Program-made: the position numbers and the translations under genes
Notes under the pieces: generated by a model
Databases searched by the model: none
The model's input: only the letters and a program-made list of their open reading frames with translations
Told to the model about the DNA's origin: nothing
Shown: in pieces, positions 39,174-48,032 of the stretch
Position numbering within the stretch: position 1 is the stretch's first letter
How the letters are laid out: every line of letters begins with the position of its first letter
Assembly (NCBI GenBank): GCA_029939505.1
Contig: JAOZSV010000011.1
Span: forward strand, 1 to 56,131
DNA: 56,131 nt
Source of the DNA: Thiotrichaceae bacterium
GTDB lineage: Bacteria > Pseudomonadota > Gammaproteobacteria > Beggiatoales > Beggiatoaceae
Direction of reading: 5' to 3'

Positions 39174-39638
39174 ATGAAAAAATATGTTGTTGATACCTGC
39201 GTTGCTGCAAAAATATTTATTAATACTGAAAAATATGTCGATAAAGCAGTAGCTCTCTATGATTTAGCGTATGATGAAAAAGCGGAACTAATGGCACCTT
39301 CACTCATCTGGTATGAACTTGGAAGTGTCTTTTCAAAGATGCAAATGCCGAGAGAAAAGTCAGAAGAAAATTTTGCTGAGTTTCAAGAACAAATACGAAT
39401 GGGGATTATAAAAATAATTGATCCTTCTTTAGAACTCATTAATAAGGCTGATGAAATTGCGAATATGGACACACAAGGGCAGGGATACATTTCTTCTTTT
39501 GATGCCACTTTTCATGCTCTTGCACTTTTGAAAGAAGCAATATTCATTACTGCTGATGAAAAACATATTAGAAAAGTAGAAAAAATCAAAGAATTATCAG
39601 ATTCAATACAGTTTTTAGGTGGTTTTCCTAGTAAATAA
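39174..39638 (+). CDS. PIN-domain RNase toxin, VapC-like
   Basis: 154 residues from ATG 39174 (MKKYVVDTCVAAKIF); an upstream in-frame TTG at 39153 overlaps the previous stop and is less likely. PIN acidic residues: VVDTC at the N terminus, YELGS in the first third, SSFDATFHALAL and ITADEKHI in the last third. VapC proteins cleave tRNA or rRNA and are held in check by the cognate antitoxin. It forms a unit with 38887-39156. The region after the stop is entirely repeat elements. Confidence 0.9.
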   Translation: MKKYVVDTCVAAKIFINTEKYVDKAVALYDLAYDEKAELMAPSLIWYELGSVFSKMQMPREKSEENFAEFQEQIRMGIIKIIDPSLELINKADEIANMDTQGQGYISSFDATFHALALLKEAIFITADEKHIRKVEKIKELSDSIQFLGGFPSK

Positions 39639-39681
39639 CCATGAGTAAAGAAAAATAGCTGGCGCGTGGAGAGCGTTTTTT

Positions 39682-39907
39682 CTCTCGTTCCCTTCGAGGC
39701 TAACGTTTTTTTCTTTAAAAAAACGTTAGCCTCGAACTCTGTTTGGGAATGCCTTCAATGACGCTCCGCGTCCTATTCGCGATAAACCAAATATGATGAC
39801 CAGTGAAAAACTAAAATACAACGCGGAGCGTTGTGTTCGAGGTTTGAGTTTTTTGAAAAAAAACTCAAACCTCGAAGGCATTCCCAAACAGAGTTTGGGA
39901 ACGAGAG
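39682..39907. mobile_element. Family H element with TTCGAGG hairpins inserted in both arms
   Basis: Outer arms CTCTCGTTCCC...CTCTGTTTGGGAATGCC and GGCATTCCCAAACAGAGTTT, then GGGAACGAGAG, are inverted. The left arm is split after CTCGTTCCC by a complete hairpin (39693-39736, arms TTCGAGGCTAACG / CGTTAGCCTCGAA). The right side carries another (39836-39876, arms TTCGAGGTTTGAG / CTCAAACCTCGAA). The central part has GACGCTCCGCGT against ACGCGGAGCGTT. A related copy, without hairpins, is in the NRPS coding region at 7313-7432. Confidence 0.88.
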
Positions 39908-39924
39908 ACGAGAGAAATCAATTC

Positions 39925-40004
39925 CACCATGTTGAATCAGACCTGACAGGTTTCCAAAACCTGTCAGGTCTCGTTGTCGATATGATTTCATGCACGTTCC
40001 TTAG
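39925..40004. mobile_element. Family A miniature element, copy 3 (left end missing)
   Basis: CACCATGTTGAATCAGACCT and the ACCTGACAGG...CCTGTCAGG palindrome are the reverse complement of 3325-3424. The right end ATTTCATGCACGTTCCTTAG is present, while the left end is replaced by family-H sequence. A partial family-D end follows at about 40025-40055, overlapping the mnmG stop. Confidence 0.85.
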
Positions 40005-40040
40005 CTGGCTTTAGCCTGCTTTAGCTCTTAGCCTTGAAAT

Positions 40041-41936
40041 TTATTTCAAGGCTGAGTTACGTTTCTTCTTCAAATACACCAACAATAACGAAATCGCCGC
40101 TGGCGTTATTCCTGGTATTCGGGAAGCTTGCCCGATGGTGATTGGACGATGTTCTATTAATTTTTGACGAACTTCAGTGGAAAGTCCATTGACTTGCGTA
40201 TAATCCATATTCGCAGGTAATACCGTTTCTTCATAACGGCGCAATCGCGCTATCTCTGCCTGTTGGCGTTCAATATAGCCGCTATATTTCTGATCTATTT
40301 CTACCTGTTGCTGAACGTTGAGGGGGACAACTATGGCAGCGACTGGGGATAAACGTTGTAAATGGGCATAAGTCACTTCTGGGCGGCGTAATAATTCTAA
40401 ACAGGTGATTTCACGGCGTATTGTGATATCAAGTGCTGCCGTTTCCTTATCATTGGGTTTGATCCATAATTGACTTAGGCGTTGTTTTTCCGCAATGATC
40501 GCCGTTCTTTTCAGATCAAAGGCTCGCCATTCTGTCTCATCCACTAATCCTAATTCCCGCCCTTTTTCTGTTAAGCGTAAATCAGCATTATCTTCGCGCA
40601 GTAGTAAACGATATTCAGCGCGACTGGTGAACATACGATAGGGTTCTTTTGTGCCCTGCGTGATCAAGTCGTCAATGAGTACACCAATATAGGCTTCATC
40701 GCGGCGTGGTGTCCAAGGTGGTTCGCCTTGTACTTGTCGAGCGGCATTTAAACCAGCAATTAACCCTTGAGCAGCGGCTTCTTCATAGCCCGTTGTGCCA
40801 TTGATTTGTCCCGCAAAAAATAACCCTTTAATATATCGCGTTTCTAAACTGGGCAGCAAATCGCGGGGATCAAAAAAATCATATTCAATCGCATAGCCAG
40901 GGCGCGTGATATGGGCATTCTCAAAGCCTTTGATAGAACGCACCAATGCTAATTGAATATCAAAGGGTAAGCTCGTTGAAATGCCATTCGGATAAACTTC
41001 AAAAGTCTCTAAACCTTCCGGCTCAACAAAGATTTGATGTGAGGTTTTATCGGCGAATCGGACGATTTTATCTTCAATAGAAGGACAATAACGGGGACCA
41101 ATACTGTCAATCACGCCCGTGTACATTGGAGAGCGATCTAATCCGGCGTGTATGATTTCATGGGTACGCGCATTGGTGTGCGTGATATGACAAACGACTT
41201 GGCGCGGATGGGCAATGTCTTGATAGGAGAATATAGGTACTGGCTCATCTCCTGGTTGCGCTTTCATCACAGAATAATCTAGGCTCCGACTGTCTAAACG
41301 GGGCGGCGTTCCTGTTTTAAGGCGGCTTACACGAAAGGGTAATTCACGTAAACGCTGCGCTAACGCATTCGCTGGTGGATCACCTGCCCTTCCCCCCTGA
41401 TAGTGATTTAAACCAATATGAATTAGCCCGCCTAAAAAAGTCCCCGTCGTCAATACCACTGTTGGCGCGAAAAAGCGAATACCAGATTGCGTGACAACGC
41501 CAATAATGCTTTCATCTTCAATGATTAAATCATCAACAGCTTGTTGAAAGAGTTTTAAATGTTCTTCTGTTTCAATGGCTTTTCGTACCACTGCCTTATA
41601 TAGAACCCGATCCATTTGAGCGCGAGTGGCGCGAACCGCGGGACCTTTTCTGACATTGAGAATACGGAATTGAATGCCAGCGTGATCAGCAGCGCGTGCC
41701 ATTAAACCGCCTAAAGCGTCTATTTCTTTGACTAAATGCCCTTTACCAATTCCCCCAATAGCAGGATTACAAGACATTTGTCCTAACGTTTCAATATTAT
41801 GTGTCAATAAAAGGGTACGCATTCCCATGCGAGCGGCAGCGAGAGCGGCTTCAGTACCCGCATGTCCACCGCCGATGATAATAACCTCAAAATTTTCAGG
41901 GTAATTCTGTTCAAATTCTACTTTTTTTGTTGACAT
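40041..41936 (-). CDS. mnmG: tRNA uridine-5-carboxymethylaminomethyl modification enzyme
   Basis: 631 residues from ATG 41936, the usual family size. FAD-binding motif [20 protein letters not shown]; conserved [24 protein letters not shown]; second nucleotide motif [52 protein letters not shown]-terminal ending [16 protein letters not shown]. With MnmE it installs the cmnm5 group on U34 of certain tRNAs. An upstream in-frame TTG at 41996 lies in a family-J repeat and would add 20 nonhomologous residues, so I reject it. No parA/parB or rsmG follows, unlike many bacteria. Confidence 0.97.
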   Translation of the reverse strand: MSTKKVEFEQNYPENFEVIIIGGGHAGTEAALAAARMGMRTLLLTHNIETLGQMSCNPAIGGIGKGHLVKEIDALGGLMARAADHAGIQFRILNVRKGPAVRATRAQMDRVLYKAVVRKAIETEEHLKLFQQAVDDLIIEDESIIGVVTQSGIRFFAPTVVLTTGTFLGGLIHIGLNHYQGGRAGDPPANALAQRLRELPFRVSRLKTGTPPRLDSRSLDYSVMKAQPGDEPVPIFSYQDIAHPRQVVCHITHTNARTHEIIHAGLDRSPMYTGVIDSIGPRYCPSIEDKIVRFADKTSHQIFVEPEGLETFEVYPNGISTSLPFDIQLALVRSIKGFENAHITRPGYAIEYDFFDPRDLLPSLETRYIKGLFFAGQINGTTGYEEAAAQGLIAGLNAARQVQGEPPWTPRRDEAYIGVLIDDLITQGTKEPYRMFTSRAEYRLLLREDNADLRLTEKGRELGLVDETEWRAFDLKRTAIIAEKQRLSQLWIKPNDKETAALDITIRREITCLELLRRPEVTYAHLQRLSPVAAIVVPLNVQQQVEIDQKYSGYIERQQAEIARLRRYEETVLPANMDYTQVNGLSTEVRQKLIEHRPITIGQASRIPGITPAAISLLLVYLKKKRNSALK

Positions 41937-41986
41937 TTTTAATTTGATATAATCATTGTAATTTCTGTGAGTATCTGAGTGAGCAT

Positions 41987-42130
41987 ATGAGTACAACGGA
42001 TTTTAGAATCAAACGGATTAAAATGATGCGGATAAAGTTTTTAAAAACTTTAGTCTCATCATCAATTCATTGTGTTAACGTTATACACGTTTTTTAAAAT
42101 CCGTTTGATTCTAAAATCCGTTGTACTCAT
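41987..42130. mobile_element. Family J miniature element, copy 2
   Basis: Ends ATGAGTACAACGGATTTTAG and CTAAAATCCGTTGTACTCAT extend as inverted repeats through AATCAAACGGAT, about 32 bases in all. A further solo end follows at 42131-42155. It lies upstream of mnmG and abuts its possible promoter. Confidence 0.9.
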
Positions 42131-42165
42131 TTATTCTAAAATCCGTTGTACTCAGTAAATAAAGA

Positions 42166-42371
42166 TAAGGAATGTGCATAAAATAAAATCGTTTCGAGGT
42201 TTCCGTTTTTTGAAGCGGAAACCTCGAAAACTAAACCAGACCTGGCAGGTTCAAAAGAAAACCTGCCAGGTCAAAGTCAAGTTGGGTCGCTGCCTTGACC
42301 TGCCAGGTTTTGTTTTAACCTGGCAGGTCTGGTTTTAAAGTTGATTAAATTATTTTATGCACGTTCCTAAG
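42166..42371. mobile_element. Family A miniature element, copy 4, with three hairpin cores
   Basis: Ends TAAGGAATGTGCATAAAAT and ATTTTATGCACGTTCCTAAG are inverted. Inside are a TTCGAGGTTTCCG...CGGAAACCTCGAA hairpin (42193-42228) and two ACCTGGCAGGT hairpins (about 42230-42270 and 42298-42335). A family-J solo end follows at 42380-42410, directly before the kinase start. Confidence 0.88.
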
Positions 42372-42413
42372 CCAATAAAATCCGTTTATTCCGCAAATCC
42401 GTTGTACTCATCT

Positions 42414-45400
42414 ATGAATTTAACAAATTACACCATAACTGAAACCATTTACGAAGGTTTTCACAGTATCGTCTATCGGGGATATCGCAACGATGATAAC
42501 TGCCCTGTTATTATCAAAACGCTAGAAAGCCAATACCCCAATCCTAAACAAATCGCACGATTTCATCATGAATATGAAATCAGCAAAGATTTGAATTTAG
42601 ATGGCATTATTAAAACTTATGGGCTAGAAAAATCTCAAAACCATTGGTTATTAATTTTTGAGGATATCCAGGGAGATTCGCTAAAAAATGTTTTGGCAAC
42701 AAATTCCCTTGATTTAACCTCTTTTTTAAAGATTGCCATTTCACTGACAGAGGGATTAGGTGAATTACACGCCCATAATATCATTCACAAAGATATAAAA
42801 CCCGCTAATATCATTGTGAATCTGGAAACGGGGATAGTCAAAATCACCGATTTTAGTATTTCAGCGTCATTAGAAAATCAAACTGTTGCACATAATTTGT
42901 TGGAAGGCACATTCCTTTATATTTCCCCTGAGCAAACTGGGCGTATGAATCGTGCTGTCGATTATCGCACTGATTTTTATTCATTGGGTATCGTGTTTTA
43001 TGAAATGTTAGCTGGGCATCCTCCGTTTGAAAGCATTGATGCGATGGAATTAGTGCATTGCCATATTGCTAAAACCCCTATTCCTCCTAATCAAATTAAT
43101 CCAGCGATTCCTGAAATGATTTCATTTCTCATTATGAAATTATTGGAAAAAACGGCTGATGCACGTTATCAAAGTGCTTATGGTTTAAAAGTGGATTTGC
43201 AAACCTGTTTGCAAGGTTTAGAAAATACAGGCGAAATTGAAAGATTTGCTCTCGCCTGTCAAGATTTCTCTGAAAAATTTCAAATCCCACAAAAATTGTA
43301 TGGTCGTTATGCCGAGTTAGCGCATTATCAAAGCCTTTTTGAAAAAGTGAGCGAAGGCTCAACAGAAATAATGCTTGTGACAGGTTATTCAGGGATTGGT
43401 AAATCAGCTTTGGTGCAAGAAATTTATAAACCCATTACTCAAAAGCGGGGCTATTTTATTTCTGGAAAATTTGATCAATTGCAACGTAATATTCCTTATA
43501 GTGCAATTGTTGATGCTTTTGCTGATTTAATGCGGCAATTATTGACTGAAACTGAAATCAGATTGCAGCAATGGCGCGAAAAACTGTTAGCGGTTTTGGA
43601 AGGCAATGGGCAAGTTATCATTGATGTAATTCCAGAAGTGGAATTGATTATTGGAAAACAGCCTGCGGTGCAAATTTTAGAGGCACAAGAAACGCAAAAT
43701 CGTTTTCATTTCGTGTTTCAAAATTTTCTCCGTGTATTTTGTCAAGCAAAACATCCACTTGTTCTTTTTTTGGATGATTTGCAATGGGTGGATTCTGCCA
43801 GTTTAAAATTAGTGGAAACGATTATTGCTGGGAGAGAAATACCCTATTTATTTTTCATTGGTGCCTATCGAAATGTCAACGCCACTCATCCTTTGATGAT
43901 GAGCCTTGATAGTTTACAGAAACAAGACATCGTTTTAAATCAAGTCAATCTCAAACCCTTGAGTTTTGAATCTGTCGCAGAATTGATTACTGATACGCTT
44001 CATTATGAAAGGATAAACAAAGTTTTTAATAATAACTTGGCTGCTTTGATTGATTTGGTTTTGCAGAAAACACAGGGCAATCCTTTTTTTATTAACCAAT
44101 TTTTGAAAACGCTGTCTGAAGAAAATTTGCTCCGTTTTGAAATGAAAAGCCGCCGTTGGCAGTGGGATATGGCACAGATTGAAAAACGGGATATAACAGA
44201 TAATGTGATTGATTTTATGATTCGCAAATTAAAGAAACTGCCTGTTGTCACTCAAGAAGCATTACGTCTTGCTGCTTGCATAGGTAATCAATTTGATTTA
44301 CTTATGTTGTCTATTATCTCTGAGAAATCGCGGGCAGAAATTTATCAAGATTTGCTCTCAGCAGTTGTCGATGGTTTGATTTTACCCACTTCTGAGTTAG
44401 AAGCGAATGAATCAGGGCAATTTATAGTATTTAGCTATAAGTTCTTGCATGATCGCGTACAACAATCCGCTTATGCTTTAATTGATGATGATCAGAAAAA
44501 AGCGGTGCATTTGAAAATAGGGCAATTGTTATTGGCGAATACGCCTTCTGAGAAACAGTCTGAAAAAATATTTGAACTGGTTAATCATCTAAATCAAGGG
44601 CAAACTTTAATTGCCCCTTCTGAGAAATTGAAATTGGCGGAATTGAATGTCAAGGCGGGAGAAAACGCTTTACTTTCGAGTGCTTTTGAAGTGGCTTATG
44701 GCTATTTTAGTCAAGGCATCGCACTTTTGCCCTCAAATCATTGGCAAAATCATTATTCGCTCGCTTTGGATTTATATCAAGGCGCGGCTGAAGCAGCCTG
44801 TTTGAATACCGATTTTGATCGGATGAAAATGATTTTGGATGTGGCGTTGTCTGAAGTCAGCGACATCATGGATAAAATCAAATTTTATCAACTTTTAATT
44901 CTTTATTATCACACAGATTCTCAATTCCGTAATGCTGTCGAAACGGCAGTGTATATCTTGGCGCAATTGGGCGAAAAGTTTCCCGCAAAGCCTGATTCCG
45001 AAGATTTTATAGCCGCTTTAACTGAAACGCATCAACAGATTGAAAAAATCGATTTTGAAAACCTGCCCAAATTACAAAATCCTCAGAAATTGGCGGCTTT
45101 AACCCTTTTACGTCAGGCACTTTATCCCGCTTATTTTGCTGTGCCTGAAATGCTTGGCTTGTTGATTTGCCGAATGGTGAAAATAACCCTTAAATATGGT
45201 GAATCGCCATTGACTCCGATTGCGTTTTCAGCTTTTAGTGTCTTATTAAACGGTGGCATGAGTGATATTCCAAATGGTGCCAAGTTTGGAGAGCTCGCTA
45301 TTCAATATTATCGACGTGATAATGATCCTTATTATCGGGCAGCTGTTTTTAATTTTTATTTTGGGTTATCACGACATTTTTATAAACCCATTAAGGAAAG

Positions 45401-47702
45401 CATCGCGCCACTTCTTGAAGGATATCAGAGCTTTACAGAAAATGGTGATGCAGAAAGCAGTGCTTATTGTCTTATTAACAGTTATGTTTGCTCTGTGCTT
45501 GCAGGGCAAAATCTTAATGACATCACTAAAGAATTTGAGCCACATATTCAATACGCACCTAAGTTAAAACAGGCGCAGGTGATTCATCAACTCTATATTT
45601 GGAGACAGGCGATTGATAATCTCACTGGCGAGTCGGCTTATAGCGCGGAATTGAAAGGTAAATGGTTTGATGCCGAAAAAATGTTGCCTTTACTCTATGA
45701 AGGTAACAATTTGAATACTTTTAATTATGGCAATGTGGCTCAATTGTTACTTTATTACACTTTTGATGAGTATGAAAAGGCTTATCTTCACGCGCATAAA
45801 ACAGAGCCTCATTTGGCTGCCAGCACAGGTAAGGTTTTCATACCCTCCCATAATTTTTATTATTCGCTCACCCTAGCCGCACTTTATCCAACAGCCCAGA
45901 AAAAGCAACGGGAATATCTGGAAAAAATTGAGGCGAATCAAAAACAGATGAAAATCTGGGCTGATCATTGCCCTGAAAACTTTTTACATAAATATCTTTT
46001 GGTGGAAGCGGAAATCGCACGCCTTTCTGGTAAGGCATTAGAGGCGATGGATTTGTACGATCAAGCTATCGCTTCTGCGAGAGAAAATGAATTTATTCAA
46101 AATGAAGCACTCGCCAATGAACTCGCCGCTCAGTTTTGGTTGAGTAGAGGTAAAGAGGAATTCGCCAGGCTCTACATGACAAAGGCTTATTATGGCTATC
46201 AACAATGGGGTGCAAAACGCAAATTTGAGGATTTGCAAGAAAAATATCCCGACTTAATTACTACCCCACAGAAGTTCACTTCTAATACAACAACTACAAC
46301 AACGCATTTTGATCTGATTAGCAGTCAAACGTCAGTAACGAGTTTAATGCCTGAAAACACCTTAGATTTATCGACTATGATGAAAGCATCACAAGCCATT
46401 TCTAGTGAAATTGTGCGTGAGCAATTGATTAAGAAGTTTATGCGCATTGTCATGGAAAATGTGGGGGCAGAAAAAGGTTGGCTCATTTTGAAAGAGACTG
46501 GGGAAAATCAAGCGTATTTTCTGAAGGCGTATGCCACTGTGACAGAAGTGCAGATATTAGATTCAGTGCCTTTGGAGTTAGAGGTTGAGGAAAACGCTTT
46601 TCCATTTTCAAAGGCGATTATTGCTTATACAATAAGAATGAAACAGATTTTGGTTTTAAATGATGCCACTCATAGCGAATTGTTTGCTCATGATTCCACT
46701 ATTTTGCAGCAGCAATCAAAATCAGTGCTTTGTTTTCCAATTCTCTATACAAATCAAATAGTTGGCTTATTTTATTTTGAAAATAATCTAACAAAAGGCG
46801 CGTTTACCTCAGATCGTTTAGCCGTTTTAAAAATGCTCTCGACGCAAATTGCGATTTCGCTAGAAAATGCACAGACAATGGCGACATTAGATGCAAAAGT
46901 CGTTGAAAGAACTTGCCAATTAAATACTAAGGTAGAAGAGTTAATTTGCACACGCAATCATTTGGTGCAAAGTGAAAAAATGGCTTCGCTAGGGCGGCTA
47001 GTGGCTGGATTTGCTCATGAACTGAATACGCCCATTGGAGTCGCAGTCGGTGCCGCTTCAATGTTGCAAGAGAATGCTAACGCAATTGCTCACTTGCTGG
47101 AGCAAGAAGAAGTCGAAGAAGAGGATTTAATCTCGATATTAGAAACCATTGATGAAGCCGCTAACCTCACGCTTTCCAATTTAAGACGAGCAGCGGGTTT
47201 AGTCAGTAGTTTTAAACGCACCGCGGTTGATCAAACTTCAGAAGAAGTGAGGCGTTTTCTCGTTAAATCAACACTTTCAGATGTGGTTAATACCCTGAAC
47301 AGTAAATTTAAACGAACGACTATTGAGATTCAAATAGACTGTACAGACGATTTGGCTATTCACTCTGTGCCTGGCGCATTGGAACAGATTTTGACTAATT
47401 TAATGATGAATAGCTTAATACATGGCTTTGAAGAGGGTAAAAAATCTGGCGGTATTAAGATAGCCATTCGTTTGGAGGGAGGAATTTTACATTTTGACTA
47501 TTCTGACACGGGAAAAGGCATTGCGCCTGAAACGGTTAAAAAAATATTTGAACCCTTTTTTACCACGCACCGCGCTCATGGCGGAAGTGGATTGGGATTG
47601 TATATCTGTTACAACATCATAACTACCCAGTTAAATGGTACGATTAGCTGTGAAAGTGCGCTTGGTAAAGGGGTTATTTTTAGAATTGCGTTTCCAGTGT
47701 GA
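42414..47702 (+). CDS. Hybrid Ser/Thr kinase - AAA ATPase - GAF - histidine kinase
   Basis: 1762 residues from ATG 42414; the frame continues upstream to 42357 only through repeats. Order: kinase domain (about 1-280) with IIHKDIKPANIIVN near 125 and ITDFSIS, then AAA_16-type ATPase with GYSGIGKSALVQEI (about 324) and LVLFLDDLQWVD (about 450). A long TPR-like helical region (about 700-1290) follows, then GAF (about 1320-1490). The HisKA H-box is FAHELNTP (about 1535), followed by HATPase_c with NLMMNSLIHGF, DTGKGI and GGSGLGLYI. HRD reads HKD and DFG reads DFS; HKD is common in this hybrid family. Such proteins are abundant in cyanobacteria and Beggiatoa and probably integrate signals for a two-component output. 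No response regulator is adjacent. Cytoplasmic: no transmembrane segment. Confidence 0.94.
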   Translation: MNLTNYTITETIYEGFHSIVYRGYRNDDNCPVIIKTLESQYPNPKQIARFHHEYEISKDLNLDGIIKTYGLEKSQNHWLLIFEDIQGDSLKNVLATNSLDLTSFLKIAISLTEGLGELHAHNIIHKDIKPANIIVNLETGIVKITDFSISASLENQTVAHNLLEGTFLYISPEQTGRMNRAVDYRTDFYSLGIVFYEMLAGHPPFESIDAMELVHCHIAKTPIPPNQINPAIPEMISFLIMKLLEKTADARYQSAYGLKVDLQTCLQGLENTGEIERFALACQDFSEKFQIPQKLYGRYAELAHYQSLFEKVSEGSTEIMLVTGYSGIGKSALVQEIYKPITQKRGYFISGKFDQLQRNIPYSAIVDAFADLMRQLLTETEIRLQQWREKLLAVLEGNGQVIIDVIPEVELIIGKQPAVQILEAQETQNRFHFVFQNFLRVFCQAKHPLVLFLDDLQWVDSASLKLVETIIAGREIPYLFFIGAYRNVNATHPLMMSLDSLQKQDIVLNQVNLKPLSFESVAELITDTLHYERINKVFNNNLAALIDLVLQKTQGNPFFINQFLKTLSEENLLRFEMKSRRWQWDMAQIEKRDITDNVIDFMIRKLKKLPVVTQEALRLAACIGNQFDLLMLSIISEKSRAEIYQDLLSAVVDGLILPTSELEANESGQFIVFSYKFLHDRVQQSAYALIDDDQKKAVHLKIGQLLLANTPSEKQSEKIFELVNHLNQGQTLIAPSEKLKLAELNVKAGENALLSSAFEVAYGYFSQGIALLPSNHWQNHYSLALDLYQGAAEAACLNTDFDRMKMILDVALSEVSDIMDKIKFYQLLILYYHTDSQFRNAVETAVYILAQLGEKFPAKPDSEDFIAALTETHQQIEKIDFENLPKLQNPQKLAALTLLRQALYPAYFAVPEMLGLLICRMVKITLKYGESPLTPIAFSAFSVLLNGGMSDIPNGAKFGELAIQYYRRDNDPYYRAAVFNFYFGLSRHFYKPIKESIAPLLEGYQSFTENGDAESSAYCLINSYVCSVLAGQNLNDITKEFEPHIQYAPKLKQAQVIHQLYIWRQAIDNLTGESAYSAELKGKWFDAEKMLPLLYEGNNLNTFNYGNVAQLLLYYTFDEYEKAYLHAHKTEPHLAASTGKVFIPSHNFYYSLTLAALYPTAQKKQREYLEKIEANQKQMKIWADHCPENFLHKYLLVEAEIARLSGKALEAMDLYDQAIASARENEFIQNEALANELAAQFWLSRGKEEFARLYMTKAYYGYQQWGAKRKFEDLQEKYPDLITTPQKFTSNTTTTTTHFDLISSQTSVTSLMPENTLDLSTMMKASQAISSEIVREQLIKKFMRIVMENVGAEKGWLILKETGENQAYFLKAYATVTEVQILDSVPLELEVEENAFPFSKAIIAYTIRMKQILVLNDATHSELFAHDSTILQQQSKSVLCFPILYTNQIVGLFYFENNLTKGAFTSDRLAVLKMLSTQIAISLENAQTMATLDAKVVERTCQLNTKVEELICTRNHLVQSEKMASLGRLVAGFAHELNTPIGVAVGAASMLQENANAIAHLLEQEEVEEEDLISILETIDEAANLTLSNLRRAAGLVSSFKRTAVDQTSEEVRRFLVKSTLSDVVNTLNSKFKRTTIEIQIDCTDDLAIHSVPGALEQILTNLMMNSLIHGFEEGKKSGGIKIAIRLEGGILHFDYSDTGKGIAPETVKKIFEPFFTTHRAHGGSGLGLYICYNIITTQLNGTISCESALGKGVIFRIAFPV

Positions 47703-47707
47703 CTTTT

Positions 47708-48024
47708 GTTCGGTTTCAAGCGATTTTTGAAAAAAAATCGGATTTCCCATTTTCCCAATTCGTTTATTTCGTAAATTCGTTGTACTCAGTTAGCGTTTTT
47801 AAAAATGGATAAAATTGATAAACATAATAAAATCAATGATTTAGCTTTCGCTGATGTAGAACAACTCAAAAGGAAATACTAAGGAGTACAGCGAATTGAC
47901 GAAATAAACGAATTGACGAAATATCAATTTTTGAAGACGAGTTCTGTTCGGTTTCAAGCGATTTTTTGAAAAAATCGGATTTCTAATTTCCCCAATTCGT
48001 TTATTTCGCAAATTCGTTGTACTC
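47708..48024. repeat. Family J copy 3 plus a duplicated 80-base flank
   Basis: TGTTCGGTTTCAAGCGATTT at 47708 with the AATCGGATTTCC hairpin and CAATTCGTTTATTTCG recurs at 47946-48024, a direct repeat of about 80 bases. Inverted ends GAGTACAGCGAATTGACGAA and TTTCGCAAATTCGTTGTACT delimit 47884-48024. The interval 47805-47882 holds a 25-codon frame (MDKIDKHNKINDLAFADVEQ) without ribosome-binding site, probably a relic. The 330-base gap holds no other gene. Confidence 0.8.
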
Positions 48025-48032
48025 ATCTGCAC

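Noticed and set aside
47805-47882. 25-codon frame MDKIDKHNKINDLAFADVEQ
   Set aside because: Short, no ribosome-binding site, bounded by repeats; most likely a relic or chance frame.
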